Below the pieces are notes generated by a model. It ran no database searches, was not told where the DNA came from, and was given only the letters and a program-made list of their open reading frames with translations. From the NCBI RefSeq assembly GCF_000241265.1, contig NZ_BAEE01000015.1:1-37992 (forward strand): a stretch of 37,992 nt of DNA, read 5' to 3'. The stretch's first letter is position 1; every line of letters begins with the position of its first letter. Positions 7,020 to 15,879 of the stretch are shown in pieces. The position numbers were made by a program, and so were the translations under genes. The stretch is from Gordonia araii NBRC 100433 (GTDB taxonomy: Bacteria > Actinomycetota > Actinomycetes > Mycobacteriales > Mycobacteriaceae).

Positions 7020-9425
7020 CTACCACTCCCCCCGCGGTGGCGCCGGCGGCAGGAGGCGCAGTCCCGGCATCGGCGGATCGAGCATCGCGATCGGGCGCTG
7101 GCCCCGTCGCTCGGTGTCGTGCACGAAGACCCGCACGTACCCGACGACACCGGTGAGGTCGGCGACCCACTCCGTCGGTTGGCGGCCCTGCGGCAGCTCG
7201 CCGACGACCTGGCAGTGCGGCACCAGCTGCCCGCGCCCGGAATGGAATCGCAGCGTCCGCCCGTCGGTGGTGTCCAGCGGCAGTCGTTGCGGATGGTGGA
7301 CCAGGACGAGCGGGGGCAGGTCGGCCACGGGCGTCTCGGCGTGGAGCACCAACCGGACCGCGATCTGCCCCGGTCCGGTGGGCACCGGTTCGAGTTCGTA
7401 TGCCATCCGCGCGAGCCCCGGGTAGGCCACGCTCACCGGTTCGCCGGCGATCTCGCGCCCGGCCGAGTACGAGACGGGCACCAGCCACACCAAACACCCC
7501 TTGGCCGTGAGGGTGCGCGCCAGGATGAGGGCCCCGTCGCGTTCGTACTGCTCGGCGCTGACTTCGCCGAACGGCTTGCCCTGGCAGACCTGTTCGGCGT
7601 CGATCCCGGCGGGCCCGATGTAGGCCCGCACCGCGGCGGCACCGCGCGGCCAGCCGAAAGTGATCATCTCGCAGTGGAAGCGCTCCACGATATGCGGTTC
7701 CTCGACCGCGGGCAGCGGGCGCGCCAGCACCCGGGTCTCGCCGATGCGCGCCCGTCCGGCGGCGACGGTGACCGGCGTCAGATAGGCCCGGTCCCAGCCG
7801 CCCGGCCACGGCACCCCCGACATCTGCGACCGCGTCGGATCGGTGCCGGCTTTCACCGGATGGCGCACCCGCGTCGCATCGGTGAATCCCTGCACCGACA
7901 AAGCCTCGGCCGGCAGGTCCTCGCGTTCCAGCCCGGCCGGCGGCGCCTCCGGAAAACGGTAGATCCGCACTTCCTGGCCGCCTTCGGGGGTCGTCCACGA
8001 GAGATCGAACAGGGAGTTGTTCTCACTGATCGACACCTCGAGATCGGTGACCGAGACGAGGTCGACAGAAACCAGGATCTCCTGCTGTGCTGGCCGCGAC
8101 AGGCGCAGCGAGTCGCCGACCGGCACCTCGGCCTGGGCCCGGTACAGGTAGCGGCGGCCACGCGGCACGTCGGCGTCGACGAAGCCGGTGAGGTTCGCAT
8201 CGGTGACGCAGATCTGATAGCGCGGATCGGTCGTGATCGGGCCGCCCTCGTCGAGCGGGATGCGGAAGATGCGCACCGCGCGCGTTCCGGAGAACGCCGA
8301 CCACTCCCCGACGACACGGCCCTCGTCCTCGGTGATCCGCATGTCCTCGACCGGACTGATGTCTTGTCCCTGAGCCCATTTCACCGGCTGGGCAGCACGG
8401 GCCTGCCCTTCGTCCTCCCCGGCGTGCACCCAGACCTGGTAGTGCCGGACCGCGGTGGTGAGAAACCGGGTGTCTTCGGCCGCGGTGCCCGTCGTGACCG
8501 CCAGGAGTTCGCCGGCTTCCGGCTTGTACGGAGCCATGCCGTCACCGGACACGACCCGGTAGAGGACGGTCGGCGCGCCGTCGAAGGCGTCCCAGCTCAG
8601 CCGCACGCCGTCGGGGGTCGACGCGATGTTTACCGTGCCGGGCTCGACGTCGGTCTCAAGGTATTCGTAGTCGCTGAAGTCGCCATGGGTCAGCGGCAAC
8701 AGGTCGGGTACGGGATCGGCCGACCGGGCCACCGCCGGATTCTGTCCCGGCGTCGCGGAACCGGCGGCCTGTGCGTTCGCGGCGGGGTAGGCGGCGGCCG
8801 GGCTGACCGCAGGGTTGACCGCGCGGCCGGCCGTTTCGACGCCGGCGGCGCCGAACTCCGCGAAGACGCCGGCCAGCTCGTCGACGAGACCGGCGGCGCC
8901 GGGCAGCTTCTTGCGGATCTGCTCGGCCGTCACCGGTGCCCGCTTGGCGAGGTTGCGCAGCGTGATGTCTTTGATCGTCTCCGCACCCTCGGCCCCTTCG
9001 GCGATCTTGCGGCCGCGCCACGCGATCAGGGCTGTCATGAGGTCGGCGGTCGGGTCGTCCGAGGTCGGCGGGTCGGCCTCGGCCCGGGTATCAGCGCTTC
9101 CGGTCCCGACCCCTCCGGTGGCATGTGTGGCGTGACGGCCGCCCGCACCCGATTCCGCGGGCGCCGGCCCGGCCGGGGCGACGTCGGCGGGCAGATGGGC
9201 GACCGCGATCGCGGGCAGCACGCCCAGTCGAACCTGGATGATCAGATGGTCGATCGTGGCGCCCCACCAGAGCGCCACCGGCGACGCGCTGATGTCACGC
9301 CGCCACGAATCGGGCCGTCGGCCGATCGCGTCGAGTTCCTGCCGGGCCGGCACGGGGTGACCGTCGGCGGCGGCACCGACCGCCCACTGGTGCAGCGCCG
9401 TCACCACGTCTTGTGCAGACGACAT
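7020..9425 (-). CDS. HRDC-like and FN3-like repeat protein (operon gene E)
   Basis: An 801-residue protein with no TM segment. Residues ~1-80 are unassigned. Residues ~127-190 resemble an HRDC domain: LMTALIAWRGRKIA, then ITLRNLAKRAP, then an IRKKLPG...LVDELAGVF helix pair. HRDC is otherwise known from RecQ helicases and RNase D as a nucleic-acid-binding module. A Pro/Ala-rich linker leads to a series of about five beta-sandwich units starting near 262, 357, 458, 572 and 672. Several have the FN3-style pattern of a DGVRLSW-type B strand and a YRV/RIFRI/RIYRF strand. The architecture suggests an adaptor linking nucleic acid or another ligand to the other proteins. It lies 3 nt after gene D and 4 nt before gene F. 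The HRDC call is moderate and the FN3 call is structural inference. Confidence 0.65.
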   Translation of the reverse strand: MSSAQDVVTALHQWAVGAAADGHPVPARQELDAIGRRPDSWRRDISASPVALWWGATIDHLIIQVRLGVLPAIAVAHLPADVAPAGPAPAESGAGGRHATHATGGVGTGSADTRAEADPPTSDDPTADLMTALIAWRGRKIAEGAEGAETIKDITLRNLAKRAPVTAEQIRKKLPGAAGLVDELAGVFAEFGAAGVETAGRAVNPAVSPAAAYPAANAQAAGSATPGQNPAVARSADPVPDLLPLTHGDFSDYEYLETDVEPGTVNIASTPDGVRLSWDAFDGAPTVLYRVVSGDGMAPYKPEAGELLAVTTGTAAEDTRFLTTAVRHYQVWVHAGEDEGQARAAQPVKWAQGQDISPVEDMRITEDEGRVVGEWSAFSGTRAVRIFRIPLDEGGPITTDPRYQICVTDANLTGFVDADVPRGRRYLYRAQAEVPVGDSLRLSRPAQQEILVSVDLVSVTDLEVSISENNSLFDLSWTTPEGGQEVRIYRFPEAPPAGLEREDLPAEALSVQGFTDATRVRHPVKAGTDPTRSQMSGVPWPGGWDRAYLTPVTVAAGRARIGETRVLARPLPAVEEPHIVERFHCEMITFGWPRGAAAVRAYIGPAGIDAEQVCQGKPFGEVSAEQYERDGALILARTLTAKGCLVWLVPVSYSAGREIAGEPVSVAYPGLARMAYELEPVPTGPGQIAVRLVLHAETPVADLPPLVLVHHPQRLPLDTTDGRTLRFHSGRGQLVPHCQVVGELPQGRQPTEWVADLTGVVGYVRVFVHDTERRGQRPIAMLDPPMPGLRLLPPAPPRGEW

Positions 9426-9428
9426 CGC

Positions 9429-12119
9429 CTAGCCCTGCCCCATCTCCGGCGCCTGGAAGCGGTTGGGCTGCACCGGCTCTCCTGTCGGCCGCGGCGAGTC
9501 CGCGCCCGGATGCGGTGAGACGGGGGTCGGCGGAGCCTCGAACGCCGACCGATCGGGGCCCGGTCCGGCGGCCTCGGTGCGCAGGTAGTCGAGCACGATC
9601 GCCTCGGACAGCTGGGTCGCTACGCACACGACGCCCAGGCCGGTCCGGACCCGGTGGCGAACATCCACGTGCACGGACGCCGCGCCCGTCGTGACCGCGG
9701 TGTCGGTGAGCAACGCATGGTCGAAGGAGCCGCTCGGCGGTGCGTCGCGGTCGATCCCGGCGAGGAACTCGTCGAGGGGCTGCGCCGCGCCGCCGGCGAC
9801 GGCGACCGTGCCGACCAGTCGGGGAACCAGCTCGCCCAGCGGTCCCCCGAGGGAACGCAGGGCGTGATCCCACACCTGGTCGGCTCCCGTCGAACCGATC
9901 ACGCCGCGGAAGAGGTCGGTCGACCAGCGGTCCAGCGACGACCCGGTGCCCTGCCCGTGGTCGAGCCACACCGGCGACGCCTCGGCGCCAGCCTCGCGGG
10001 AACCGATCCGGGGCGGAATCGACGTCACGATCAGGTTGTCCCACGACGGCGTCAGCCATCCCGGCCGGAACAGGTCGCGGCGCAGGTACCCCACCGCCTC
10101 GTCGACATCGGGATGGTTCGGCCGTGCCGCTCCGAGACCGGTCGACATCGGCAGCCCCCACGACAGCGGCAACGAACCGGCCTGGGACGCGGCCGGCGAC
10201 CCGAGCGGCGCTTCCAAGTAGGCGCCCAGCGCACGGTTCCACGACAGGAACTGACCGTAGGCCTGCGACAGTCGCCGCAGGTCGCGCAGTGCCGCGCGCA
10301 GATTGTGCCGGTCCACCTCGAGTCGATCGACGGCGGCTCTTCGCTGGTGCAGCAGGGCGAAGATCAGCCGCTGCGACTGGATGAAGCCCCACAGGCACAG
10401 CCCCAAGCCGACCAGCAAGGCGGAGACGACCACGATCAGCGCCACCCACCACACGACGAAATCCTTCACCGTGAGGTAGACGAACAAGCCGGTGAGCAGC
10501 AACAGTGACACGACCGTTGCCTGAACGGCCCGGCCGAGGGACTTGTTGCGCTGGTCGGGATCCGGCGGCGGCGCGACGGCGGTGTTGACCTGGTGCAGCA
10601 ACTGCTGGACCTCGTTGTAGGCGCCGTGGAACGCCTCGCCGAGACGTTGAGCGGCGGCGACACCGAAGCTGCGTCCGGAGTTCTGCCGCCAGCCGCGCAG
10701 GGCGGTCAGCGTCGAGCGCGCACTGCCGCCGTGGTCGGGGCTCGACTCCAGCTCGGTCAGCCGGTTCGACAGATCGATGATGCCGAGCACGTCGGTCGCG
10801 TCGATGCTCTGGCATTCGACGGTCGCGGCGACCGCGCCGGGAATCGACGTGAAGGCGGCCGACGGACCCGGCACGACTTCGCTGGCGTGTTTGACGATCG
10901 CGCGCGACGATCCGACCTGAATCGGCGGCAGGTCGCGGCTGCGGGCGCCGGCGTCGGCCAGCGTCAGCGCGGCGCGCGCGTAGTCCTGCCACACCTGCGA
11001 CAAGTCGGAATCGGCGTCGGCCAGCTGCCCCGACGGGTCGAACAGCGCGCCCGAGAGGGCACTCGACGCCGCGCCGATGTCGGCCCAGCGAGCCATCTGT
11101 CCAGTCGACGTGCGACCGTTGACGACCACCTGATAGGCGGCCGGCTGTCCCTGGAAGGCCGCCTGCTCGACACCGACGGCGATTCTGCTCGACACGCTGT
11201 CGACGACGCTGCGGTACCACGCGGCGGGCGCGTTCTTGATCGACGCCCAGACGAAGTTGAAGAACATCTTCAGCACCGCCATCGCACCGATCTCCTCGGG
11301 CGGGTTGGCACTATAGGACTGGCGCGGACCGCGCAGCACGGCGGCGTGCTTGCGCCAGAAGACATCGGCCATGGTGGAGGTCGCGGTTGCGACGTCGGCG
11401 ACGTAGACCACCTGGGATCGCTGATCGCTGGGCAACGGGAGCACGCCGTCGTTGTTCAGCAGTGACTCGCTCAGCACGCCCTCGACCTCGTCGGTGCGCA
11501 GCTTGCGGTAGAACGACCGCGCGAGCCGCACCGACTGCCCGGGAACGACGGGCAGCGTGTCGAGTGGGGCGTGATCGAGCCCCCGCCACAGGCCGGCGAG
11601 TCCGGCGATCACCGGCGCGGCGTGCCGGCCGAGGTCGTCGGTGCCCGCTTCCGACGACAGCGGCACGCGTCCGTAGTCGGGACCGCGCGCGTCCTCCGGG
11701 GAGATGGCGATGTTGTGCCAGCCGGGCACGGCCAGTTCGGCCGACGAGCCCGCGACCGCCGGGGCGCTCACGAGCAGCGCACGGATACGGGTCACCGCGC
11801 TCGCACCGGTGGTGCCGATCAGTTGCTCGGCGACTCCGGTCTCATCGCCCACCGACAGCCGTCGGTGACCGGGGAGCGCCGGCACGATCGAGCAGAGCCG
11901 CAGCACCGTCGTGCGCCGCGACGCCACGAGGTCGGCCAGGGCCACATCGCGGGCGCGTCCACCGGATACGAGCAGGACGGTCGACAGCGGTTCCCGCGCC
12001 GACGGATCGGAGACCCACAGGAAATCGTCGACCAGGTCGGCCGCCGAGAGATCCGCCAGCGCCGAGTACACGCTCTGCGCCGAACCGCTCGGCGCGATCA
12101 GAACGGTCAGCGGCGCCAT
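9429..12119 (-). CDS. Large two-TM protein of unknown function (operon gene D)
   Basis: An 896-residue protein I cannot place in a family. The N-terminal ~250 residues alternate beta and alpha elements (starting MAPLTVLIAPSGSAQSVYSAL), as in a Rossmann-like fold, but no P-loop or catalytic motif is evident. A helical region leads to two adjacent hydrophobic segments at about 536-558 and 562-582, forming one membrane hairpin with both large flanks on the same, presumably cytoplasmic, side. An Arg-rich coiled segment follows (about 590-640), then a ~230-residue globular part and a Pro-rich tail ending in FQAPEMGQG. Its ATG overlaps the tubulin-like stop by one base (TGATG). That coupling suggests it is made in step with the tubulin-like protein and may tether it to the membrane (inference). 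Confidence 0.72.
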   Translation of the reverse strand: MAPLTVLIAPSGSAQSVYSALADLSAADLVDDFLWVSDPSAREPLSTVLLVSGGRARDVALADLVASRRTTVLRLCSIVPALPGHRRLSVGDETGVAEQLIGTTGASAVTRIRALLVSAPAVAGSSAELAVPGWHNIAISPEDARGPDYGRVPLSSEAGTDDLGRHAAPVIAGLAGLWRGLDHAPLDTLPVVPGQSVRLARSFYRKLRTDEVEGVLSESLLNNDGVLPLPSDQRSQVVYVADVATATSTMADVFWRKHAAVLRGPRQSYSANPPEEIGAMAVLKMFFNFVWASIKNAPAAWYRSVVDSVSSRIAVGVEQAAFQGQPAAYQVVVNGRTSTGQMARWADIGAASSALSGALFDPSGQLADADSDLSQVWQDYARAALTLADAGARSRDLPPIQVGSSRAIVKHASEVVPGPSAAFTSIPGAVAATVECQSIDATDVLGIIDLSNRLTELESSPDHGGSARSTLTALRGWRQNSGRSFGVAAAQRLGEAFHGAYNEVQQLLHQVNTAVAPPPDPDQRNKSLGRAVQATVVSLLLLTGLFVYLTVKDFVVWWVALIVVVSALLVGLGLCLWGFIQSQRLIFALLHQRRAAVDRLEVDRHNLRAALRDLRRLSQAYGQFLSWNRALGAYLEAPLGSPAASQAGSLPLSWGLPMSTGLGAARPNHPDVDEAVGYLRRDLFRPGWLTPSWDNLIVTSIPPRIGSREAGAEASPVWLDHGQGTGSSLDRWSTDLFRGVIGSTGADQVWDHALRSLGGPLGELVPRLVGTVAVAGGAAQPLDEFLAGIDRDAPPSGSFDHALLTDTAVTTGAASVHVDVRHRVRTGLGVVCVATQLSEAIVLDYLRTEAAGPGPDRSAFEAPPTPVSPHPGADSPRPTGEPVQPNRFQAPEMGQG

Positions 12120-15100
12120 CAGAACCCACCCGGTCGATCCGGCGACCCGGGCGCGTCGAACGGGTTCTGATCACCCGAGGGCTCGGCACCGCCCGCACCC
12201 GGACTCCCGAAGCCGGGAGCTGCGGCATCCGGAGCCGCCGGCGGCGTCATCGGCGGCGAGGTGAACGATCCCATCGTGGGCGGCTCGAAGGTCTCGCCCG
12301 CCTGATAGCTCGGCGCACCGGGCGAACTGGCCGCACCGTGCTCGGCCAAGGCGACGGCGGCGTCGATCAGGCCGATCAGCTCGTGGGTGACCGCGAAGAT
12401 GTCGGGCGCGAGGTCGCGGAAGACCGGCGTCTTGGACGCCTGCTCGCGCACCGTGATCCGCGCGAAGACACCGGTGCCCTCGGCGCCCGCCTGCCCCGGT
12501 CCGGCGCCCTGACCGGGCTCCATGTAATTCTTGGACACGAATTCATGCTGGTAGGCGAGATAGGAGCGCAATCGCTCCGCGCGCTCGCGAACCGAGAGTT
12601 CCGGGCCGGCGTCGGCGATGACCGACGGCACCCCGGTGCCGGTTTCGCCGGTCCGCAGCCAGCTCGCCATGTTGATCGTGGCGGCCTTCTGGCGCTGGTC
12701 GAGTCCGGTGGACGGGTTCTCCACACCGGCGTCGTAGATGTGGCGCAGCGCGCGGTACGGCGCCATCGAGGCCATCACCGGCGGCTGGTGGCTCTGCGCG
12801 ATCGCCAGCAGGGACGACTCCAGCACCGCGGGCAGCCAGTCGTACTCGGCGAGGAACTCCGAGGGCGGGGTGAGCAGCGGGTTGGGGAACGGCAGCCAGC
12901 GATGCGCTCCGCTGTCCCACACGTGGACCGCGTCGGCGAACGGCGGGCCGGGCACCTGGATGAACCCGATCGCCTGACCGAGGATCCAGCCGCCCACCAT
13001 GGCGAGCCGCTCGTTGGCGTGCATCGGCAGACTCGCCTCCAGCGGGCGCGAGCGGCGCATCGTCCAGAACGCCTTGCGCTGCCCCGGCGTCGAGGCCAGC
13101 CACTGGCGCGCGGCGGGTTCGATCACCGCCTCGTAGGCCAAAGGCGAGTAGTTCGGGTAGGACCCGAAGATGTCGATCCGCTTGATCTTGGCCTCGTCGG
13201 TCAACGCGTTGGACAACGCGTCGGCGCTCTTCTTGTCCACGCGTGCCGTGGACGCGAGGCTGGTCTTGAGGTCCTCGGCGACCGACAGCCCCAGGAACGG
13301 GATGGCGGAGAACTTGTAGCGGTAGACCATCTCGGCGACGCCGTGGATCGCTTGCATCGCGTTCTCGTTGACGCTCGCCAGTGGCCGGGCCAGGTTCACC
13401 GCCTCGCCGAAGCGCAGCTCCAGATCGGTGCGGCGCGCGGCGCGCTCGGATTCCGGTGCGTCCTCGCCTTCGACGTACTGGCGCAGCGACACCGAGCAGA
13501 ACCGGTCGAAGGACTCGCCGGACCGCGCGACGAAGCGGCGGGCGCGGTCGAGCAGCTCGGCCGGGCGCAGGTGCACGTCGTAGCTGGCCCGCTGCGCGAT
13601 CAGACCGTCGCCGGTCTCCGGATGCCGCGGGAAGGCGCGCGAGACCCACGTGGTGGTGCGCTCGACGACGGGCCGCACCTCGGCCGGGGACTTGCTGCCG
13701 TCGACCGTGCTCCAGTAGCCGGTGATGACATGTCCGGCGGCGCGCGAGATGCCCTCGCTCAGCAGCCGCGGATCGGTACTCGTCGCGCCGACGGAGGCGG
13801 GCAGGTCGATCTCGTAACGCTGCTTGAACTCGGCGGACCGCGTCAGCATGACCTCGTTGTCGGCTTCGGAGAACCGCTCGGCGACCAGTTCGTCGGAGTC
13901 GGCGGGCCACGCCGCGTACTCGTCGGTCTGCAGGAGGGCGAGACCGACCTGCTGCCGGTTCGCGCTCGCCGACTGGCGCAGGAGCGTCTGCGCCTCGTTG
14001 AGGGCGTCGATGAGCGGATCGAAGACCTCGCTGATCATCGCGCCGCACGCGTTGCCGACGTGGTGAGCCAATGCCGCGTAGATCTGTCGCTCGACGATGC
14101 GCGCCGAACCGGCGAACACCTCGTCGGCGATGGGCGCGGGGTTGGCGATGGTTCCGGAGAGCGACGCCAGGGTTCCCTTGACCTCGGGCGGCAGGTCGGC
14201 GATGTCGGGCGGCCCGTACTTGGACAGGTCGGCCAGCGCCGGCAGGAGCACGTCGTCGAGCAAACGCCCCACGCGCTTCACCAGTCCGGTCGCATACGGG
14301 AGCCCCTGCGTCGCCAGCGCCCGGGCGGTGGCCTGTTCCAGCGCGGTGACGAAATGCTGGTGCCACACGAAACCCTGGTGGTAGGCCGCCGCATTCGCCC
14401 CTTCGGCCAATGCGTGGCGCCGCTCGGCGAACACCTGACCGACGCGGGCCGCCCACTGCTCGCCGTTGACGCCCGGCGTCTGGTCGACGAGCGGACGAAC
14501 GTAGTTGTTGACCACTCCGCGCGCATGGGAGGCGACCTGATCGCCGGGGAGGACCGTTTGGGTCAGCCACGGAGCCACCCCCGCCGACGAGGCGTCGTGG
14601 ATGTCGGGCAGGCCCAGCGAGTAGCAGATGTTGCTCCACTGGTTGTCCAGGATGGCGTTGACCTGTTCTTCGTCCGAAGCGTCGTTGCCCGGCTGGAGAT
14701 GGCCGGTGAGCAGCTTGTCGACGCTCGACCGCGCCAGGCGCTGCGCGGAGTACTCGGCGTAGCGGTCGCGGCCCATGGACAGGCTGGCGTAGCCGAACGT
14801 GCCCCACGGCACGTTGTTCCATTGCTTGTTTCCCCAGCCCAGGTACTCCAGCGAACCCTGGTCGCCGACGGCGTTGGTCAGGTCCCACTCGACGAACTGC
14901 TGGGTGGCCGAGCCGGACAGCACGAGGCCGGCCAGCCCGCGGCCGAGTCCGCGGTACACCGCACCGGGTGTTCCGTCGCCGAAGATGGTGCGCTGCGCGC
15001 CGACGTAGCGGCCGACGGGGAAGACACGGGCGAACGGGATGCGCTCGCCTTCACCCTTCTCGTGGCCGAGAGCGCGCAGCAGCGCGACGTCGGTCTCGCG

Positions 15101-15838
15101 CGCGGACCCCGTCTGACTGGCGACGATCTCGCCGAGCATCGCCAGCGCGTTGGCCCGGGTGCCGGTGATCGCCGAGTCCGGCAACGTCTCGAAAATGTCC
15201 GGGGTCACCATGAAGACACCCATCAGCCGGGGGTCGACGCCCTGGACGAGGGTGAGGATGCGGCAGATGTCGAGCGCCATGGAGGCACCGGCGCCGCCGG
15301 CCATCGACGAGACGACGAGCACGATCGGCTGATCGTTCGAGCTGTAGCCGCCGGCGCCGGGAATCTTCAGCGAACGCATCTCGACGTCGGTCGAGTTGGC
15401 GAACAGCTCGTCCCAGGAACGCTGGAGGGCTTTGCGCACGGTGTCGACGCGGCTCAGCGTGATCATGCGGCCCAGCGCGCGGTACTGACCGGCGCCGGTG
15501 GACAGCGGCGTGTAAACGGTCTCCGGCTCCCGCGGCGCCCAGGTCGCGATGGTGTCGAGTTCGTTGTTGTCGGCCAGCCGCTGCGACATCGCGTTGTCGA
15601 GCACCTTGTAGCTGTCGCTCTCCGGCCCGGTGCCGACGTAGACGCCGCCCTGGTCGGGGACCGTGCCGACGCCCGAAACCGGTGACGGCGACGTCGGCAC
15701 GTCGAGATGCACGAACTGCCACCCGGCGGGCAGCTTGTCGATTCCGTGCGACCGCAGGTCGGACTTCAACTGATCCATCATGTAGGCCAGTGCGGCTCCT
15801 CCGGAGCCGCCGCAGCCGACGACCAGAAAACGTTTCAT
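12119..15838 (-). CDS. Tubulin-like protein (Tubulin_2 type), 1239 residues (operon gene C)
   Basis: The N-terminus reads MKRFLVVGCGGSGGAALAY, a glycine-rich first loop as in tubulin/FtsZ nucleotide-binding folds. Near residues 172-184 is VVSSMAGGAGASMALD, which takes the position and character of the tubulin signature loop (GGGTGS-like) in the divergent 'tubulin-like' family (Tubulin_2). It is about three times the size of FtsZ. After the ~400-residue core come ~800 residues of mostly helical sequence and a Pro/Gly/Ala-rich tail bearing NPFD at Asn1225. I infer GTP-dependent or regulated assembly as a scaffold. It starts with ATG after AGAGGGAT, 41 nt downstream of gene B, the only real gap in the operon. 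Its stop overlaps the start of gene D. Confidence 0.8.
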   Translation of the reverse strand: MKRFLVVGCGGSGGAALAYMMDQLKSDLRSHGIDKLPAGWQFVHLDVPTSPSPVSGVGTVPDQGGVYVGTGPESDSYKVLDNAMSQRLADNNELDTIATWAPREPETVYTPLSTGAGQYRALGRMITLSRVDTVRKALQRSWDELFANSTDVEMRSLKIPGAGGYSSNDQPIVLVVSSMAGGAGASMALDICRILTLVQGVDPRLMGVFMVTPDIFETLPDSAITGTRANALAMLGEIVASQTGSARETDVALLRALGHEKGEGERIPFARVFPVGRYVGAQRTIFGDGTPGAVYRGLGRGLAGLVLSGSATQQFVEWDLTNAVGDQGSLEYLGWGNKQWNNVPWGTFGYASLSMGRDRYAEYSAQRLARSSVDKLLTGHLQPGNDASDEEQVNAILDNQWSNICYSLGLPDIHDASSAGVAPWLTQTVLPGDQVASHARGVVNNYVRPLVDQTPGVNGEQWAARVGQVFAERRHALAEGANAAAYHQGFVWHQHFVTALEQATARALATQGLPYATGLVKRVGRLLDDVLLPALADLSKYGPPDIADLPPEVKGTLASLSGTIANPAPIADEVFAGSARIVERQIYAALAHHVGNACGAMISEVFDPLIDALNEAQTLLRQSASANRQQVGLALLQTDEYAAWPADSDELVAERFSEADNEVMLTRSAEFKQRYEIDLPASVGATSTDPRLLSEGISRAAGHVITGYWSTVDGSKSPAEVRPVVERTTTWVSRAFPRHPETGDGLIAQRASYDVHLRPAELLDRARRFVARSGESFDRFCSVSLRQYVEGEDAPESERAARRTDLELRFGEAVNLARPLASVNENAMQAIHGVAEMVYRYKFSAIPFLGLSVAEDLKTSLASTARVDKKSADALSNALTDEAKIKRIDIFGSYPNYSPLAYEAVIEPAARQWLASTPGQRKAFWTMRRSRPLEASLPMHANERLAMVGGWILGQAIGFIQVPGPPFADAVHVWDSGAHRWLPFPNPLLTPPSEFLAEYDWLPAVLESSLLAIAQSHQPPVMASMAPYRALRHIYDAGVENPSTGLDQRQKAATINMASWLRTGETGTGVPSVIADAGPELSVRERAERLRSYLAYQHEFVSKNYMEPGQGAGPGQAGAEGTGVFARITVREQASKTPVFRDLAPDIFAVTHELIGLIDAAVALAEHGAASSPGAPSYQAGETFEPPTMGSFTSPPMTPPAAPDAAAPGFGSPGAGGAEPSGDQNPFDAPGSPDRPGGF

Positions 15839-15879
15839 CTCGTTCTTATCCCTCTTCGTGGACTACATCGATACGACGG

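Noticed and set aside
7119..9518. A 799-codon plus-strand open frame opposite gene E
   Set aside because: Antisense shadow of a gene with clear domain content. No ribosome-binding site or recognisable protein features.
11387..15685. A 1432-codon open frame on the plus strand opposite the tubulin-like gene
   Set aside because: Arg/Gly/Asp-rich composition with no domains, and it mirrors the codon pattern of the real minus-strand genes. High GC makes long antisense frames common.
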